From Macrostomum hystrix (lineage: Eukaryota > Platyhelminthes > Macrostomidae), in contig CATNEN010000007.1 of NCBI GenBank assembly GCA_950097015.1, forward strand, positions 8,247,001 to 8,311,000: a stretch of 64,000 nucleotides of DNA, given 5' to 3'. The position numbers were made by a program, and so were the translations under genes. Below, one piece after another: positions 1-12,184 of this stretch; position 1 is the stretch's first letter; every line of letters begins with the position of its first letter. Below the pieces are notes generated by a model, which was not told the DNA's origin, ran no database searches, and worked only from the letters and a program-made list of their open reading frames with translations.

Positions 1-1608
1 GCTTCTTTCCACCCTGAAATCTAGTTACTTTCCACCCTGAAATCTAGTTACTTTCCACCCTGAAATCTAGCTACTTTCCACCCTGAAATCTAGTTACTTT
101 CCACCCTGAAATCTAGCTACTTTCCACCCTGAAATCTAGTTACCTTCCACCCTGAAATCTAGCTTCTTTCCACCCTGAAATCTAGTTACTTTCCACCCTG
201 AAATCTAGTCCCTTTCCACCCTGAAATCTAGTTACTTTCCACCCTGAAATCTAGCTTCTTTCCACCCTGAAATCTAACCACTTTCCACCCTGAAATCTAG
301 TCCCTTTCCACACTGAAATCTAGCTACTTTCCACCCTGAAATCTAGTTACTTTCCACCCTGAAATCTAGCTACTTTCCACCCTGAAATCTAGTTACTTTC
401 CACCCTGAAATCTAGTTACTTTCCACCCTGAAATCTAGCTTCTTTCCACCCTGAAATCTAGTTACTTTCCACCCTGAAATCTAGCTACTTTCCACCCTGA
501 AATCTAACCACTTTCCACCCTGAAATCTAGTCCCTTTCCACACTGAAATCTAGCTACTTTCCTCCCTGAAATCTAGTTACTTTCCACCCTGAAATCTAGT
601 TTCTTTCCACCCTGAAATCTTGCTACTTTCCACCCTGAAATCTAGTTACTTTCCACCCTGAAATCTAGTTACTTTCCACCCTGAAATCTAGCTACTTTCC
701 ACCCTGAAATCTAGTTACTTTCCACCCTGAAATCTAGCTACTTTCCTCCCTGAAATCTAGTTACTTTCCACCCTGAAATCTAGTTTCTTTCCACCCTGAA
801 ATCTTGCTACTTTCCACCCTGAAATCTAGTTACTTTCCACCCTGAAATCTAGCTACTTTCCACCCTGAAATCTAGTTACTTTCCACCCTGAAATCTAGCT
901 TCTTTCCACCCTGAAATCTAGTTACTTTCCACCCTGAAATCTAGTCCCTTTCCACCCTGAAATCTAGTTACTTTCCACCCTGAAATCTAGTCCCTTTCCA
1001 CCCTGAAATCTAGCTTCTTTCCACCCTGAAATCTAGTTACTTTCCACCCTGAAATCTAGTTACTTTCCACCCTGAAATCTAGCTACTTTCCACCCTGAAA
1101 TCTAGTTACTTTCCACCCTGAAATCTAGCTACTTTCCACCCTGAAATCTAGTTACCTTCCACCCTGAAATCTAGCTTCTTTCCACCCTGAAATCTAGTTA
1201 CTTTCCACCCTGAAATCTAGTCCCTTTCCACCCTGAAATCTAGTTACTTTCCACCCTGAAATCTAGTCCCTTTCCACCCTGAAATCTAGCTTCTTTCCAC
1301 CCTGAAATCTAGTTACTTTCCACCCTGAAATCTAGTTACTTTCCACCCTGAAATCTAGCTACTTTCCACCCTGAAATCTAGTTACTTTCCACCCTGAAAT
1401 CTAGCTACTTTCCACCCTGAAATCTAGTTACTTTCCACCCTGAAATCTAGCTTCTTTCCACCCTGAAATCTAGTTACTTTCCACCCTGAAATCTAGTCCC
1501 TTTCCACCCTGAAATCTAGTTACTTTCCACCCTGAAATCTAGTCCCTTTCCACCCTGAAATCTAGCTTCTTTCCACCCTGAAATCTAGTTACTTTCCACC
1601 CTGAAATT
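1..1608. repeat. 23-bp minisatellite with higher-order structure
   Basis: About 70 tandem copies of a 23-bp unit whose constant part is ttccaccctgaaatcta; the last six bases vary between a few types (gttact, gctact, gcttct, gtccct). From about 900 to 1600 the order of types repeats with a period of twelve units (276 bp). The array lies in the first intron of the WSC gene, starting about 35 bases after its 5' splice site, and continues past the left edge of the window. Confidence 0.97.
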
Positions 1609-1643
1609 CAGTGATAAGCAGCTCCACCAGGCCAGTTTCTCAC

Positions 1644-2052
1644 TGGGATATTTCAATGCAAAGATCGTGTTGGTCATAGGGCCGCCGCACATCTGTAAAG
1701 AATCGGCTGCACAGGCCATGTGGCAGGCGCTCGGGCCGGTCGCGCCGTGAGCTCCGTAAGAGTTGCCGCAGAAGCAGTAGGTGCCGTGCTGCAGCCCCAT
1801 GTACCGGAAGCCTCCCAGAGCGCAGATGCTGGCGCAGAACTGGTGGGTCTGGCCGATGTTGTTGACCGTGGCTTCCGACTCAACTGCAATCCCGCCGATA
1901 CTGCTCACTCCCACTAGCCCCGTCAGGTCCCGGTTGGGTGTCAGGGCGTCTCTGAAGCAGCCGAGGTAGGTGCGCTCGGTCACTCGGAGACTGGCGCTGG
2001 CGGTTGAGGCTATGGCAGCTGTTGCTATTGCAACTAGAAGCAAGGCGGGCAT
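1644..2052 (-). CDS. WSC-domain secreted protein, first exon (partial)
   Basis: The ATG at 2052 opens a 136-codon exon. Residues 1-20 are a hydrophobic signal peptide ending Ala-Ser-Ala. Residues about 27-132 form a WSC domain with the eight expected cysteines (32, 73, 77, 93, 95, 110, 114, 122) and the usual GCFRD start and CxCG centre. WSC domains are extracellular carbohydrate-binding modules in cell-wall sensors, polycystin-type and secreted proteins. The frame runs on to a stop at 1585, but a good donor (GTGAGA at 1643) and repeat DNA after it argue that the exon ends at 1644, phase 1, and that more exons lie beyond the left edge. What the full protein is cannot be told from this exon. 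Confidence 0.8.
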
Positions 2053-2241
2053 TGTGAGAGTGGCAAAATTTGTTCAAATCTTTTTTGAGGAGTCATTTGG
2101 CTCGAACTATGAGTATAAATGTAGAGACAGTTTCAACATTGATAAGGGGATCGCATAGCAACCAGGAAGCTAGCCAATGCGCTTGGATTGGGAGACGAGA
2201 AACTGGAACAGGGAATTTGGTTCTGCACATGCAAATTTTAG

Positions 2242-2930
2242 GTTTATGAATAGATTTAGGTTTATGAATAGATTTAGGTTTATCATTCGATTTAGGTTTA
2301 TCATTCGATTTAGGTTTATCATTCGATTTAGGTTTATCATTCGATTTAGGCTTATCATTCGATTTAGGTTTATCATTCGATTTAGGTTTATCATTCGATT
2401 TAGGTTTATCATTCGATTTAGGTTTATCATTCGATTTAGGTTTATGAATAGATTTAGGTTGACGAATAGATTTAGGTTTATCATTCGATTTAGTTTTACG
2501 AATAGATTTAGGTTTGTGAATAGATTTAGGTTTATCATTCGATTTAGTTTTACGAATAGATTTATGCTTGTGAATAGATTTAGGTTTGTGAATAGATTTA
2601 GGTTTATCATTCGATTTAGTTTTACGAATAGATTTAGGTTTGTGAATAGATTTAGGTTTATCATTCGATTTAGTTTTACGAATAGATTTAGGTTTGTGAA
2701 TAGATTTAGGTTTGTGAATAGATTTTGGTTTGTGAATAGATTTAGGTTTATCATTCGATTTAGGTTTATTAATAGATTTAGGTTTATCATTCGATTTAGG
2801 TTTATTGTAAGATTTTGGTTTATCGTTAGATATATGTTTATCATTAGATTTAGGTTTATCATTAGATTTAGGTTTATTGTAATATTTAGGTTTATGAAAA
2901 TATTTTTGGTTTTTTAATATATTTAGGTTA
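2242..2930. repeat. 18-bp minisatellite
   Basis: About 38 copies of an 18-bp unit (aggtttatcattcgattt and variants with gaataga in place of cattcga). It lies in the roughly 2.6-kb spacer between the divergent WSC and CRAL-TRIO genes. Because 18 is a multiple of three, several frames stay open through it on both strands, but none begins with an ATG and all encode only the repeat. Confidence 0.95.
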
Positions 2931-3274
2931 TTCAATAGATTCAGGTCTGTGAAGGATTTAGGTTTTACGAGACTAAATAGACTTAATATTTAGTCGTAAT
3001 TTGTTACTAATAGTCGTTATAATATTCGTAGACTCGGGTTTTTACTCTTAGTTTGTGCTCGTACATATTATTAATATTGATAATATCGGTTATAATATAG
3101 GTTTATAGATAAATTGGTTCAAAATATTTATGAGTTTATTCAGATTGAAAGCTCGTTGTAAATTTACTTCATTGCCACATTCAGGTTTAAAATAGTCTAA
3201 AAGGGGCGCACGATAGCTTTCAATAAATTTAGCAACCGGTTTCAAAAGCTGTCAGAAAATCGCCTCCCGTTCTG

Positions 3275-3398
3275 AACCAGCAATTATCCCAGCACTCCAA
3301 ACTTGAACCAGCAATTATCCCAGCACTCCAAACTTGAACCAGCAATTATCCCAGCACTCCAAACTTGAACCAGCAATTATCCCAGCACTCCAAACTTA
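3275..3398. repeat. 31-bp tandem repeat, four copies
   Basis: Four near-identical head-to-tail copies of a 31-bp unit containing cagcaattatcccagcactc. It abuts the next array directly. The 300 bases before it (2940-3275) are AT-rich with nothing recognisable. Confidence 0.9.
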
Positions 3399-4270
3399 GC
3401 TAGAATATAGCTAGAATCGAGGCAAGAACCATAGCTAGAATCGAGGCAAGAACCATAGCTAGAATCGAAGCAAGAACCATAGCTAGAATCGAAGCAAGAA
3501 CCGTAGCTAGAATCGAGGCAAGAAACATAGCTAGAATCGAGGCAAGAACCGTAGCTAGAATCGAGGCAAGAACCATAGCTAGAATCGAGGCAAGAACCAT
3601 AGCTAGAATCGAGGCAAGAACCGTAGCTAGAATCGAGGCAAGAACCATAGCTAGAATCGAGGCAAGAACCATAGCTAGAATCGAGGCAAGAACCGTAGCT
3701 AGAATCGAGGCAAGAACCATAGCTAGAATCGAGGCAAGAACCATAGCTAGAATCGAGGCAAGAACCATAGCTAGAATCGAGGCAAGAACCGTAGCTAGAA
3801 TCGAGGCAAGAACCATAGCTAGAATCGAGGCAAGAACCATAGCTAGAATCGAGGCAAGAACCGTAGCTAGAATCGAGGCAAGAACCATAGCTAGAATCGA
3901 GGCAAGAACCGTAGCTAGAATCGAGGCAAGAACCATAGCTAGAATCGAGGCAAGAACCGTAGCTAGAATCGAGGCAAGAACCATAGCTAGAATCGAGGCA
4001 AGAACCGTAGCTGGAATCGTAGCAAGAAACATAGCTGGAATCGTAGCAAGAAACATAGCTGGAATCGTAGCAAGAAACATAGCTGGAATAGAAGCAATAG
4101 CAATAAGTGTATTCGTAGCAAGAACTATAGCTAGAATCGAAGCAAGAACCGTAGGAAGAACCATTGCTAGAATCGTAACATGAACCGTAGCTAGAATCGT
4201 AACAAGAACGTAGCTAGAATCGTAGCAAGAACAGTAGCTAGAGTCGTAGCAAGAACCGTAGCTAGAATCC
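3398..4270. repeat. 24-bp minisatellite
   Basis: About 36 copies of a 24-bp unit (agctagaatcgaggcaagaa plus ccat or ccgt). The unit is a multiple of three, so a long minus-strand frame stays open; it is not a gene. The flank from 4271 to 4701 holds the start region of the CRAL-TRIO gene; I see no TATA box in it. Confidence 0.95.
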
Positions 4271-4701
4271 AGCTGTACTGCGACCTGCTGTGCCCCGAAA
4301 AAACACAAGTCTAACATGCTATTTGTGATATATTATAATTATAATAGTAAAGATGCATTCATAGCGATATATGTAGCCACATTCTTCTGTCACAGAAAAA
4401 TATCTCTCAGAGTTATTTTGCAGTTACATACAATGCCTTCGGAGGAGTTAGAGAGGCCAGAGCACCAGCCCGCCCGCTCGGTGGCACAATTGTATTTTTA
4501 CAGTTGTTGCCCAAACGGGGTCTTAGAGACCGAGAGGGAAGAAAGACGGCCAGACAGCCAGACACAGTAGCAGCCAGTTGCTGCAGAAGGCGCAGCGGCT
4601 GTACTTAAGCTTGCCGCTGAGATCCAGAAAAAGAATTTCATTCGGTGGAGTTGAGAGCAGAGCTCAGAGCGGTCAGTCAGTGCCAGTGAAACAGTGCAAG
4701 C

Positions 4702-7700
4702 ATGGCAGCGCCAGACGCAGAGGGTCCGTACAATTATGACGGCATCGACAAACGCTTCGTCCGCCGGGCCGAAAAGGAGCTGAACGAGAAGCCGGAGCAG
4801 ATTGGCGCCCACATCGCCAGCCTCCGGCGCTGGCTGAGCAGCATGCCGCATCTCAAGTGCAGGAGCGGTGAGATGGGGAGCGGGATTGGGGAAGGAATGC
4901 CTGACAATACGCTCGCATGAGCAGTGGGGATCGGAAAAGAATGAGAAATTCTAAGAAGTGGAGATTGGGGAAGAATGTGAAATTCTAAGAAGTGGGGATC
5001 GGAGAAGAATGAGAAATTCTAAGAAGTGGGGATCGGAGAAGAATGAGAAATTCTAAGAAGTGGGGATCGGAGAAGAATGAGAAATTCTAAGAAGTGGGGA
5101 TCGGAGAAGAATAAGAAACTCTAAGAAGTGGGGATTGGGGAAGAATGAGAAACTCTAAGAAGTGGGGGATTGGGGAAGAATGAGAAATTCTAAGAAGTGG
5201 GGATCGGAGAAGAATGAGAAATTCTAAGAAGTGGGGGATTGGGGAAGAATGAGAAACTCTAAGAAGTGGGGGATCGGAGAAGAATGAGAAATTCTAAGAA
5301 GTGGGGATCGGAGAAGAATAAGAAACTCTAAGAAGTGGGGATTGGGGAAGAATGAGAAACTCTAAGAAGTGGGGGATTGGGGAAGAATGAGAAATTCTAA
5401 GAAGTGGGGATCGGAGAAGAATGAGAAACTCTAAGAAGTGGGGGATTGGGGAAGAATGAGAAATTCTAAGAAGTGGGGGATTGGGGAAGAATGAGAAACT
5501 CTAAGAAGTGGGGGATTGGGGAAGAATGAGAAACTCTAAGAAGTGGGGGATTGGGGAAGAATGAGAAATTCTAAGAAGTGGGGATCGGAGAAGAATGAGA
5601 AATTCTAAGAAGTGGGGATCGGAGAAGAATGAGAAATTCTAAGAAGTGGGGATCGGAGAAGAATAAGAAACTCTAAGAAGTGGGGATTGGGGAAGAATGA
5701 GAAATTCTAAGAAGTGGGGATCGGAGAAGAATGAGAAACTCTAAGAAGTGGGGGATTGGGGAAGAATGAGAAATTCTAAGAAGTGGGGATCGGAGAAGAA
5801 TGAGAAACTCTAAGAAGTGGGGGATTGGGGAAGAATGAGAAATTCTAAGAAGTGGGGATCGGAGAAGAATGAGAAACTCTAAGAAGTGGGGGATTGGGGA
5901 AGAATGAGAAACTCTAAGAAGTGGGGGATTGGGGAAGAATGAGAAACTCTAAGAAGTGGGGAATGGGGAAGAAGGGGAGATAATTATGAAGCTACTAAGC
6001 AGAAAGAACGCATAAGTAGAGAGGACTGTGAAAGACTTGTAGTAATTTAAAAAAAATGTTTTTATAGTATTTTTTTACAGCCATAGTGGGGCCACTTAAT
6101 ATAGTGCGTGCGGTAAAAAGCCATCACAATTCACAAACTGTCACGATGCCATGAAAGATGAGTTTTATAGCGATTTATTTATTGATTTTCTCTCAAACTG
6201 TCTCAAAAAGCCTAGATAGGGACGAGTCTGTGACGCAGAATCAGTAGCGAATTTACACGATAAAATAAGCGGGTAACTATGGAGTGCCCAGTGCCATCTC
6301 GCATGGCAAAAACTATATAAAAACTGGCTTAAAGCAAAACTAACACAAACTGAAATACTCGTACACAGAAACACACACACACACACACACACAATCTTAA
6401 ACCTCAACAACCAACCAGTGAGACAATAAACACACGACAATAGACCTGAATAAAATTGGTTTTAAAAACAGCAAAATAATGAAACTGACTGAAAACGAGA
6501 CGTGAAAAACATAGATTAAAAGGGTGCCGAGAACAAGGCGTTTTAACAAAGTGAACATAAAAGACCATGTTTGAGACATGGTGACTGCTATGCTGGTAGA
6601 GAGGGATGACCATGCGCTGACAGCAATGGAACTTTCAGATTTGGGATTAGAATCTGAAAAATGAGGAAGATGCCCTGTCTTGGGATTAGACAACCGAAAA
6701 TTACTTGAAGAGGGATTAGGCTCCCGGAAATCCCAAAACTGGGATTTGGCTCCCGGAAATCCCAAAACTAGGATTAGGCTCCCGGAAATCCCAAAACTAG
6801 GATTAGGCTCCCAAAAATCCGAAAACTGGGATTTGGCTCCCGGAAATCCCAAAACTGGGATTAGGCTCCCGGAAATCCTAAAACTGGGATTTGGCTCCCG
6901 GAAATCCCAAAACTGGGATTAGGCTCCCGGAAATCCCAAAACTGGGATTAGGCTCCCGGAAATCCCAAAACTGGGATTTGGCTCCCGGAAATCCCAAAAC
7001 TGGGATTAGGCTCCCGGAAATCCCAAAACTGGGATTAGGCTCCCGGAAATCCCAAAACTGGGATTAGGCTCCCGGAAATCCCAAAACTGGGATTTGGCTC
7101 CCGGAAATCCCAAAACTGGGATTAGGCTCCCGGAAATCCCAAAACTGGGATTAGGCTCCCGGAAATCCCAAAACTGGGATTAGGCTCCCGGAAATCCCAA
7201 AACTGGGATTAGGCTCCCGGAAATCCCAAAACTGGGATTAGGCTCCCGGAAATCCCAAAACTGGGATTAGGCTCCCGGAAATCCCAAAACTGGGATTAGG
7301 CTCCCGGAAATCCCAAAACTGGGATTTGGCTCCCGGAAATCCCAAAACTGGGATTAGGCTCCCGGAAATCCCAAAACTGGGATTTGGCTCCCGGAAATCC
7401 CAAAACTGGGATTTGGCTACCGGAAATCCCAAAACTGGGATTTGGCTCCCGGAAATCCCAAAACTGGGATTTGGCTCCCGGAAATCCCAAAACTGGGATT
7501 TACCTCCCGAAAATCGAAATACTGGGATTAGGCTCTAGAAAATTAGGAAAATATGTGAAATTGCAGCCGTCGCACAGCAAGCCCTCAAACCCAGAGTAAA
7601 AACTGAATAATTGAAAAGACAAAACGCAGAAGTCCGGCTAAAAAATCGTACAATCAAAGTTGTCAAAGCGTCATTCAGCTTTACTGCAGCCGGCGTTCAG

Positions 7701-10667
7701 TCGATTCGACTCAAACGATTCGGCGGATTCGGATTCGGCGAGGGCGAGGAGGCGATTCTCCAGATCGAACGGATCGAAAAGGAACTGCTCTGGCTTGTAG
7801 GCGGACTGAGGGGAGAAAATTGCAGGTGAATGGAATGACTCAGTAGCAAATTGCACTACTTATGAGTAGGGTACAAAGTAAATTATGCTTGAAAGGCAGG
7901 TGAATAGGCAACCAACCAGCCAGCCAACCATGCGGCCAGCAATGGGCAGCGACTCCAGATCAGGCAGGCGGGCCGCGGCGAACTCGACGCCGGCCAGCGA
8001 GGCCTCGCGGGCGCGTCGCCTGGCAGCAGCCGCGGCGGCCAACGCTGCTAGCCGGACAGCGGCAGCTGCGTCGTCATTGGCGCGTTGCTGGCGTCGATCT
8101 TGCGCAGCGACGTCATCGTTGCCGTCATCCAGGCGGGTGGCGAGATCATTGACGCGGCTCAGCAGCCGACGCCGGAGCTTGCGACCGACGCCTTCCTGCG
8201 GCGCCGAAAAAGCTTCTTCATCGTCATCCGCCGGAGCTGAAGCCCTGGCGGCCTGAGCCTCCGGCAGGTAGTGATCCACGCAGCGGTCCACCCAGGTCAC
8301 CACAAGGTCGCCGCTGTCAGCCGACAGCCGACGGCACCTTTCCAGGCTGTAGGCCTTCGCCGATTGAGCCTGCAAGATCAATTCGGAGATTGGCGATCGG
8401 CACTGTTACACATGGGGTCATGATCCCTACCAAATATCAGGAATGGGGATAATAACATCCAAAACCCTTTGGTACAGGATGGGGGGGTGAGTGGCAGAGC
8501 GTCTAACGCGTTTGCTTCTCGTACCAAAGTTTCTGAGCTTGATGCCTTCAAGAGAAGGCTTTGAGGCTTGTCGAGCAATCCGTAAAAGGCCAACCCCCCG
8601 ACGATGAGAGAGTCAGGTCAGATGTACACACCTGTGTGCGTGTGTGATCAGGAGTCAGCGGAATGGGCAGAATTGCCTCCTGGCTGTCAGCGGGTCTACT
8701 GTCACCAGATGATGTGCCATTGCCCACAGCTACACAGAAACTCAAGCATTTCCCACCTTGGCCACGGCGTTGTTAACTGGCGCCATGAGAGCCGCGGCTG
8801 CCTCCATCGTCGGCCTGACAGCGCCACGAGCCGACGCTATCAGGTCCTCGGCAGTGGCCTCCCGGACGGCCGGACAGCGGGCCTCCAGTCGATCAAGCAG
8901 CTGGGCGCAGGCTAGCCGGTCCAGGCGGGACAGGCCGGGCTCGAAGCGGGCCAGCAGGGGGCCGGCGGTGGCGGCGGCCCGTCGCAGGCCGTCCTCGGTG
9001 AAGCCGGCGGCGGCGCGGACAGAGCCGGGGCTGGCAGCCAGGGCCCAGTCGTAGTAGCTGGCGGCCCGCTGCCAGGCGGAAGCGACGGCCGGATAGGCGG
9101 CGACGCGCTGAACAAAATCGGCTACCATTTTCTCTTTGCCTTGTCTTGGCTTTGTTATAGCAATCAAGTGCGAGAGGCACGAATTTGAATTTTATAGCTG
9201 GAGTGAAAAAACGGGGGAAATTCTTGACGACTTTTAGACGAGACACGAGAGATCTCGGGTTCGAATCTGTTGAGGATGAATGAAAATGTATTGCCAAACG
9301 CGCACTAATGAGCTAATCAGCTAATAACTGCTGTCTGCGGTTGTCCTGCATATTTAAAATACCTCAGCCAGCCAGACAGATAAGAAGGGCCGGAAAATGG
9401 GGCAAAGTTAAAAGTCCCATATAGTAGCTATCCGAAAGGTTGAGTCATATATTTCGGGACTAATATCGACGCATGCGAGATATTAATAGACTCAAAGAGA
9501 AAAGTCTGAAGTCTAAAGTCGATGTTGTGTCACAACCAAATGCAAGGAGAATGACCAAATTAATTGCTAATGCACTTGTTGTAGATTAAAAAACAAATAA
9601 AAGCTACAACATGTGGCTTTTCGAGGCACTTTTCCGAATAAACAGACAAGGGTTATTTGAAGGACACTCACAAATCAGTATACGTTGGATATTCTTTAAT
9701 GGATCATAGTCATAAACTAGAGTTCTAGCCTCCAATAGGTCATGATCCCTACCAGAGTACTAGCAATATTTTGTCTAATGTACTCGTATCACAAATCCCA
9801 TTCGAAACCATAATTTTCCTAGACGATCGCTTCCTGCTGCGGTTCCTGCGAGTGGCCAAATTCGACCAGAGCCGCGCCCAGATGCTGCTGGACAACTACG
9901 TGACGATCCGCAAGTCCGACAAGGGCACGCCCCAGTGGTTCGAGTACCCGAGCCTGGACAGCCCTGAGGTTCAGGAATACCTCGGCCATCCCTACCACGT
10001 GTTCCTCGGACACACCAGCGAAGGCGAAGGCGTCTTCGTGTCTTCCATGACGCACTGGGATCCGGACAAGATGAGCTTTGACCAGCTGGTCCGCTGCCTC
10101 TACATGTCCATGGACGCGGTGCAGCTAGACCAGTACAACCAGATCAACGGCGTGAAGGTGCTGGTGAACATGAGCCGAGCCGATAAGCGCCAGCTCAGCT
10201 TCTTCGAGAATCGCAAGAATTTCTTCGCCCTGATGCGCAACTGGCAGGACGCATTTCCGGTGCGCATCCGCGCCGTCATCTACGTAAACGAGCCCGTCTT
10301 CTTCGATGTGATCTTCGCGCTGATCAAGAGCGCGCCTTTCCTCAAGGACAAGTTCAAGAAGAAGCTGCACAAAGTCGGCAAAGACTATGACCGGCTCAAG
10401 CGGATCATCGGCGAGCAGGACGCCGACCGGCTGCTGCCCAAGGAGTTCGGCGGCAGCAACGGCTCGCTGCAGGACCGGACGCAGTGGACGAGGGACATGT
10501 TCTACAGCGACCGGCTCAAGCGGGAATGGAGCCTGTTGCGCGAGGACATGGCCGTAGACGAGGCCAAGCGGCTGCCAACAACCCGCGACTATCTGCGCAC
10601 CGATGACAGCGCCGCCGACCCGACCACCGGCATCCGGGGCACCTTCACCAAGCTCAACGTTGACTGA
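4702..10667 (+). CDS. CRAL-TRIO domain lipid-transfer protein (alpha-tocopherol transfer protein-like)
   Basis: Two exons, 4702-4867 and 9823-10667, joined in phase 1 across GTGAGA...TTTCCTAG, give 336 residues. Residues about 15-85 are the CRAL-TRIO N-terminal helical region, including the family run DDRFLLRFLR made exactly at the splice junction; residues about 90-255 form the lipid-binding Sec14-like domain. Proteins of this family shuttle hydrophobic ligands (tocopherol, retinal, phosphoinositides) between membranes; the ligand cannot be read from sequence. A longer upstream frame in exon 2 has no ATG and is intronic. The 4,955-base intron carries two minisatellites and a complete perilipin-like gene on the opposite strand. 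A poly(A) signal follows 124 bases after the stop. A sibling such as clavesin or another TTPA-like paralogue is possible. Confidence 0.9.
4937..5965. repeat. 34-bp minisatellite in CRAL-TRIO intron
   Basis: About 30 copies of a G-rich 34-35-bp unit (core gaagtggggatcggagaag) with two main variants (gatcggag and gattgggg). It starts about 70 bases after the 5' splice site of the host intron, with the purine-rich strand as the coding strand. Confidence 0.96.
6370..6393. repeat. AC dinucleotide microsatellite
   Basis: A short pure AC run inside the CRAL-TRIO intron. The flanks from 5966 to 6690 are AT-rich and show no gene. Confidence 0.95.
6708..7545. repeat. 29-bp minisatellite in CRAL-TRIO intron
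   Basis: About 28 copies of a 29-bp unit (gctcccggaaatcccaaaac plus tgggattag or tgggatttg). The inner part, aatcccaaaactgggatt, is a partial palindrome, so each unit can fold on itself. It sits just 3' of the nested perilipin-like gene, ending about 125 bases from its stop codon. Confidence 0.96.
7671..9128 (-). CDS. PLIN: Perilipin-like lipid droplet protein, nested in an intron
   Basis: Three exons, 9128-8757, 8369-7929 and 7805-7671, all joined in phase 0, give 315 residues. The first 124 residues match the perilipin (PAT) domain: VQRVAAYPAV near the start, a run of helix ending CPAVREATAE, and RGAV after it. Exon 2 continues with the family run VDRCVDHYLP followed by an acidic stretch and an alanine/arginine-rich helix. 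Perilipins coat lipid droplets and control lipase access. The whole gene lies inside the CRAL-TRIO intron on the other strand. Its own first intron holds a SINE. The exon 2 donor (GTTGGC at 7928) is the weakest splice call; a few extra codons are possible. A short frame upstream of 9128 lacks an ATG. Confidence 0.82.
8481..8731 (+). mobile_element. tRNA-derived SINE (family 1), perilipin intron
   Basis: Begins with a tRNA-Ser/Leu-like head: A-box-like tggcagagcg followed by a B-box-like tctgagcttgatgcc. The body shares agtcagg.cagatgtacaca and cggaatgggcagaattgcctcc with the copies at 21780, 27719, 39746 and 43700. It is inserted in sense to the host CRAL-TRIO gene and antisense to the nested perilipin gene. 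Confidence 0.85.
9129..9822. other. Intron remainder and upstream region of the perilipin gene
   Basis: This stretch is the last part of the CRAL-TRIO intron and must also contain the start region of the perilipin-like gene. I see no TATA box. A tRNA B-box-like run, gggttcgaatctg, lies near 9258, possibly an old SINE remnant. Nothing else is recognisable. Confidence 0.5.
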
Positions 10668-10790
10668 GGACAGCCGCTAAGTACCGCTTGCCGTCCTAGA
10701 CACCTCCCATGCTGATCAAAGACACCCGCTTAACTATAACCTTACACCCCTATAATCACCAGACAACAACTTTAAAACAATAACATAGTG

Positions 10791-10796
10791 AATAAA
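10791..10796 (+). terminator. Poly(A) signal, CRAL-TRIO gene
   Basis: AATAAA 124 bases after the stop; a second AATAAA follows at 10839-10844. Confidence 0.7.
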
Positions 10797-10844
10797 AAAT
10801 ATAAACCCAAGTTTACATCTGGCCTTAAAGAGCCAGTAAATAAA

Positions 10845-11544
10845 AACGCTGATCTGCAAGCCTATCCTATCTAACAAAATACTGAGATGAAAAAAGCAAG
10901 AACAACAAAGCCATTTTGGTGACGCGGTGAACTACAGTAAGCTTTATATGTATTTTTATTCATTAGCAAATATTGACAAATAATATAGTACGAGTAGAAA
11001 ACTGTGACAATGTGCCAGCCGAGATACATTTTTTCAGACAGAAGACAAAGACAGTCAGGTGAAACTACTAATTGCATTCCTTATCAAGCATATTCTATCA
11101 ATCCTACTAACAGAAGCACAGGATAAGATAGAAAATCTAACAACAGATTGCACGTGAGCTAGCTCTTGTACTGAAATGATAATAAAAATTCAACTGATAA
11201 AAAGGTAACACTTGCAAGCAAAGTATAATTTATTGATCAATAATAAAAACTCTCTTTGATTCCGAGTGGTGTTTCACGCGAGTTGCTAAGCAACCAGTCC
11301 GTTGTGTGCAAAGTGAGACCAGTGTTCAAGACAGTCTTAAAAGTACCTGCTCCGTGAGAAAAAATGTGCAAAAAATGGAATGCAAATTCTCAATAGACCA
11401 CTCAAGATAGTAGTGAGGGACTATAGACACCGAAATACACAATTTAACCAATTCAGTCAATAACAAGCTAAGCAATAGTCGACCCGAAGTCACCTGACCC
11501 ATACGTTCTGATGTTCAGACTATACTCTACTCAAGCCGTCTCTA
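10845..11544. other. Intergenic DNA, no gene seen
   Basis: AT-rich sequence between the CRAL-TRIO gene and the QPRT-like gene, with no convincing frame, no splice-joined exons and no array. Confidence 0.6.
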
Positions 11545-11640
11545 CACATGAATGTGGCCACGCCGCGGATTCGAGCTCAGGACCTTGTTGCAAGAGTCGG
11601 AGGTGGGTTACCGCTCTGCCGCCATAGGCACTTGCTAGCC
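11545..11640 (-). mobile_element. SINE family 1 head fragment
   Basis: Reverse-strand copy of only the tRNA-like head: gaatgtggccacgccgcgga, then a B-box-like gattcgagctcagg and an A-box-like ccgctctgccgcc, in the order expected for a minus-strand SINE. The body is missing. The next 540 bases (11641-12184) hold nothing recognisable. Confidence 0.65.
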
Positions 11641-12184
11641 CTAGCAACTATTCCTTGCACAGGTGAAAGCTGAGAACAGCAGAACTGGGAATGCTTTCGG
11701 CATCAGAAGAAGAAGACAAAGCAGCAGCTGCCAAAGTGAGCAAACTGAATTTGTTTTAGTTCAGAAATCAGGCACAATGATCCAAGCTGAACAGATCAGA
11801 TTAACACGGACTGAATTCATAAACTAATGTGAAACAAAATACAAAGAAAATTTGATTAAAAAAACTGATGATAAATGAGAAAAGTGATAGGGGGTCAGCG
11901 CGAGCTAAGCATTTATTTTTTTACTATTATTGAAAAAAAAACTATTTAAGAGACAGCTGCGGTCATGGGCTACTGACAGTAGCGTTCGCTAGATTTTTTA
12001 TTGCTTGAAGAGCTCAAAAATGCATTCGCTACGCAGTTTGTTTTAAAAGATTTGAATTATTGCTGGTCGATGACTGTTGATTTGTTCACAATGGTCAGCG
12101 CCTAGAACAGGCCCCGGCTACGGCTGCAGTGCCGGCACACAGCGGTGTACACATTGGCGCCGCGACACACTCTGTCAACACAGA

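Noticed and set aside
2093-2935. Long open frames (up to 280 codons) on both strands, reading lysine/proline/serine repeats.
   Set aside because: They exist because the 18-bp unit is a multiple of three; none has an ATG at its start and both strands are open alike.
3400-4317. 305-codon minus-strand frame of hydrophobic repeats.
   Set aside because: Pure product of the 24-bp minisatellite; no natural protein features outside the array.
9229-9265. Possible tRNA gene (gggttcgaatctg).
   Set aside because: No matching T-stem or acceptor stem can be formed; at most a SINE remnant.
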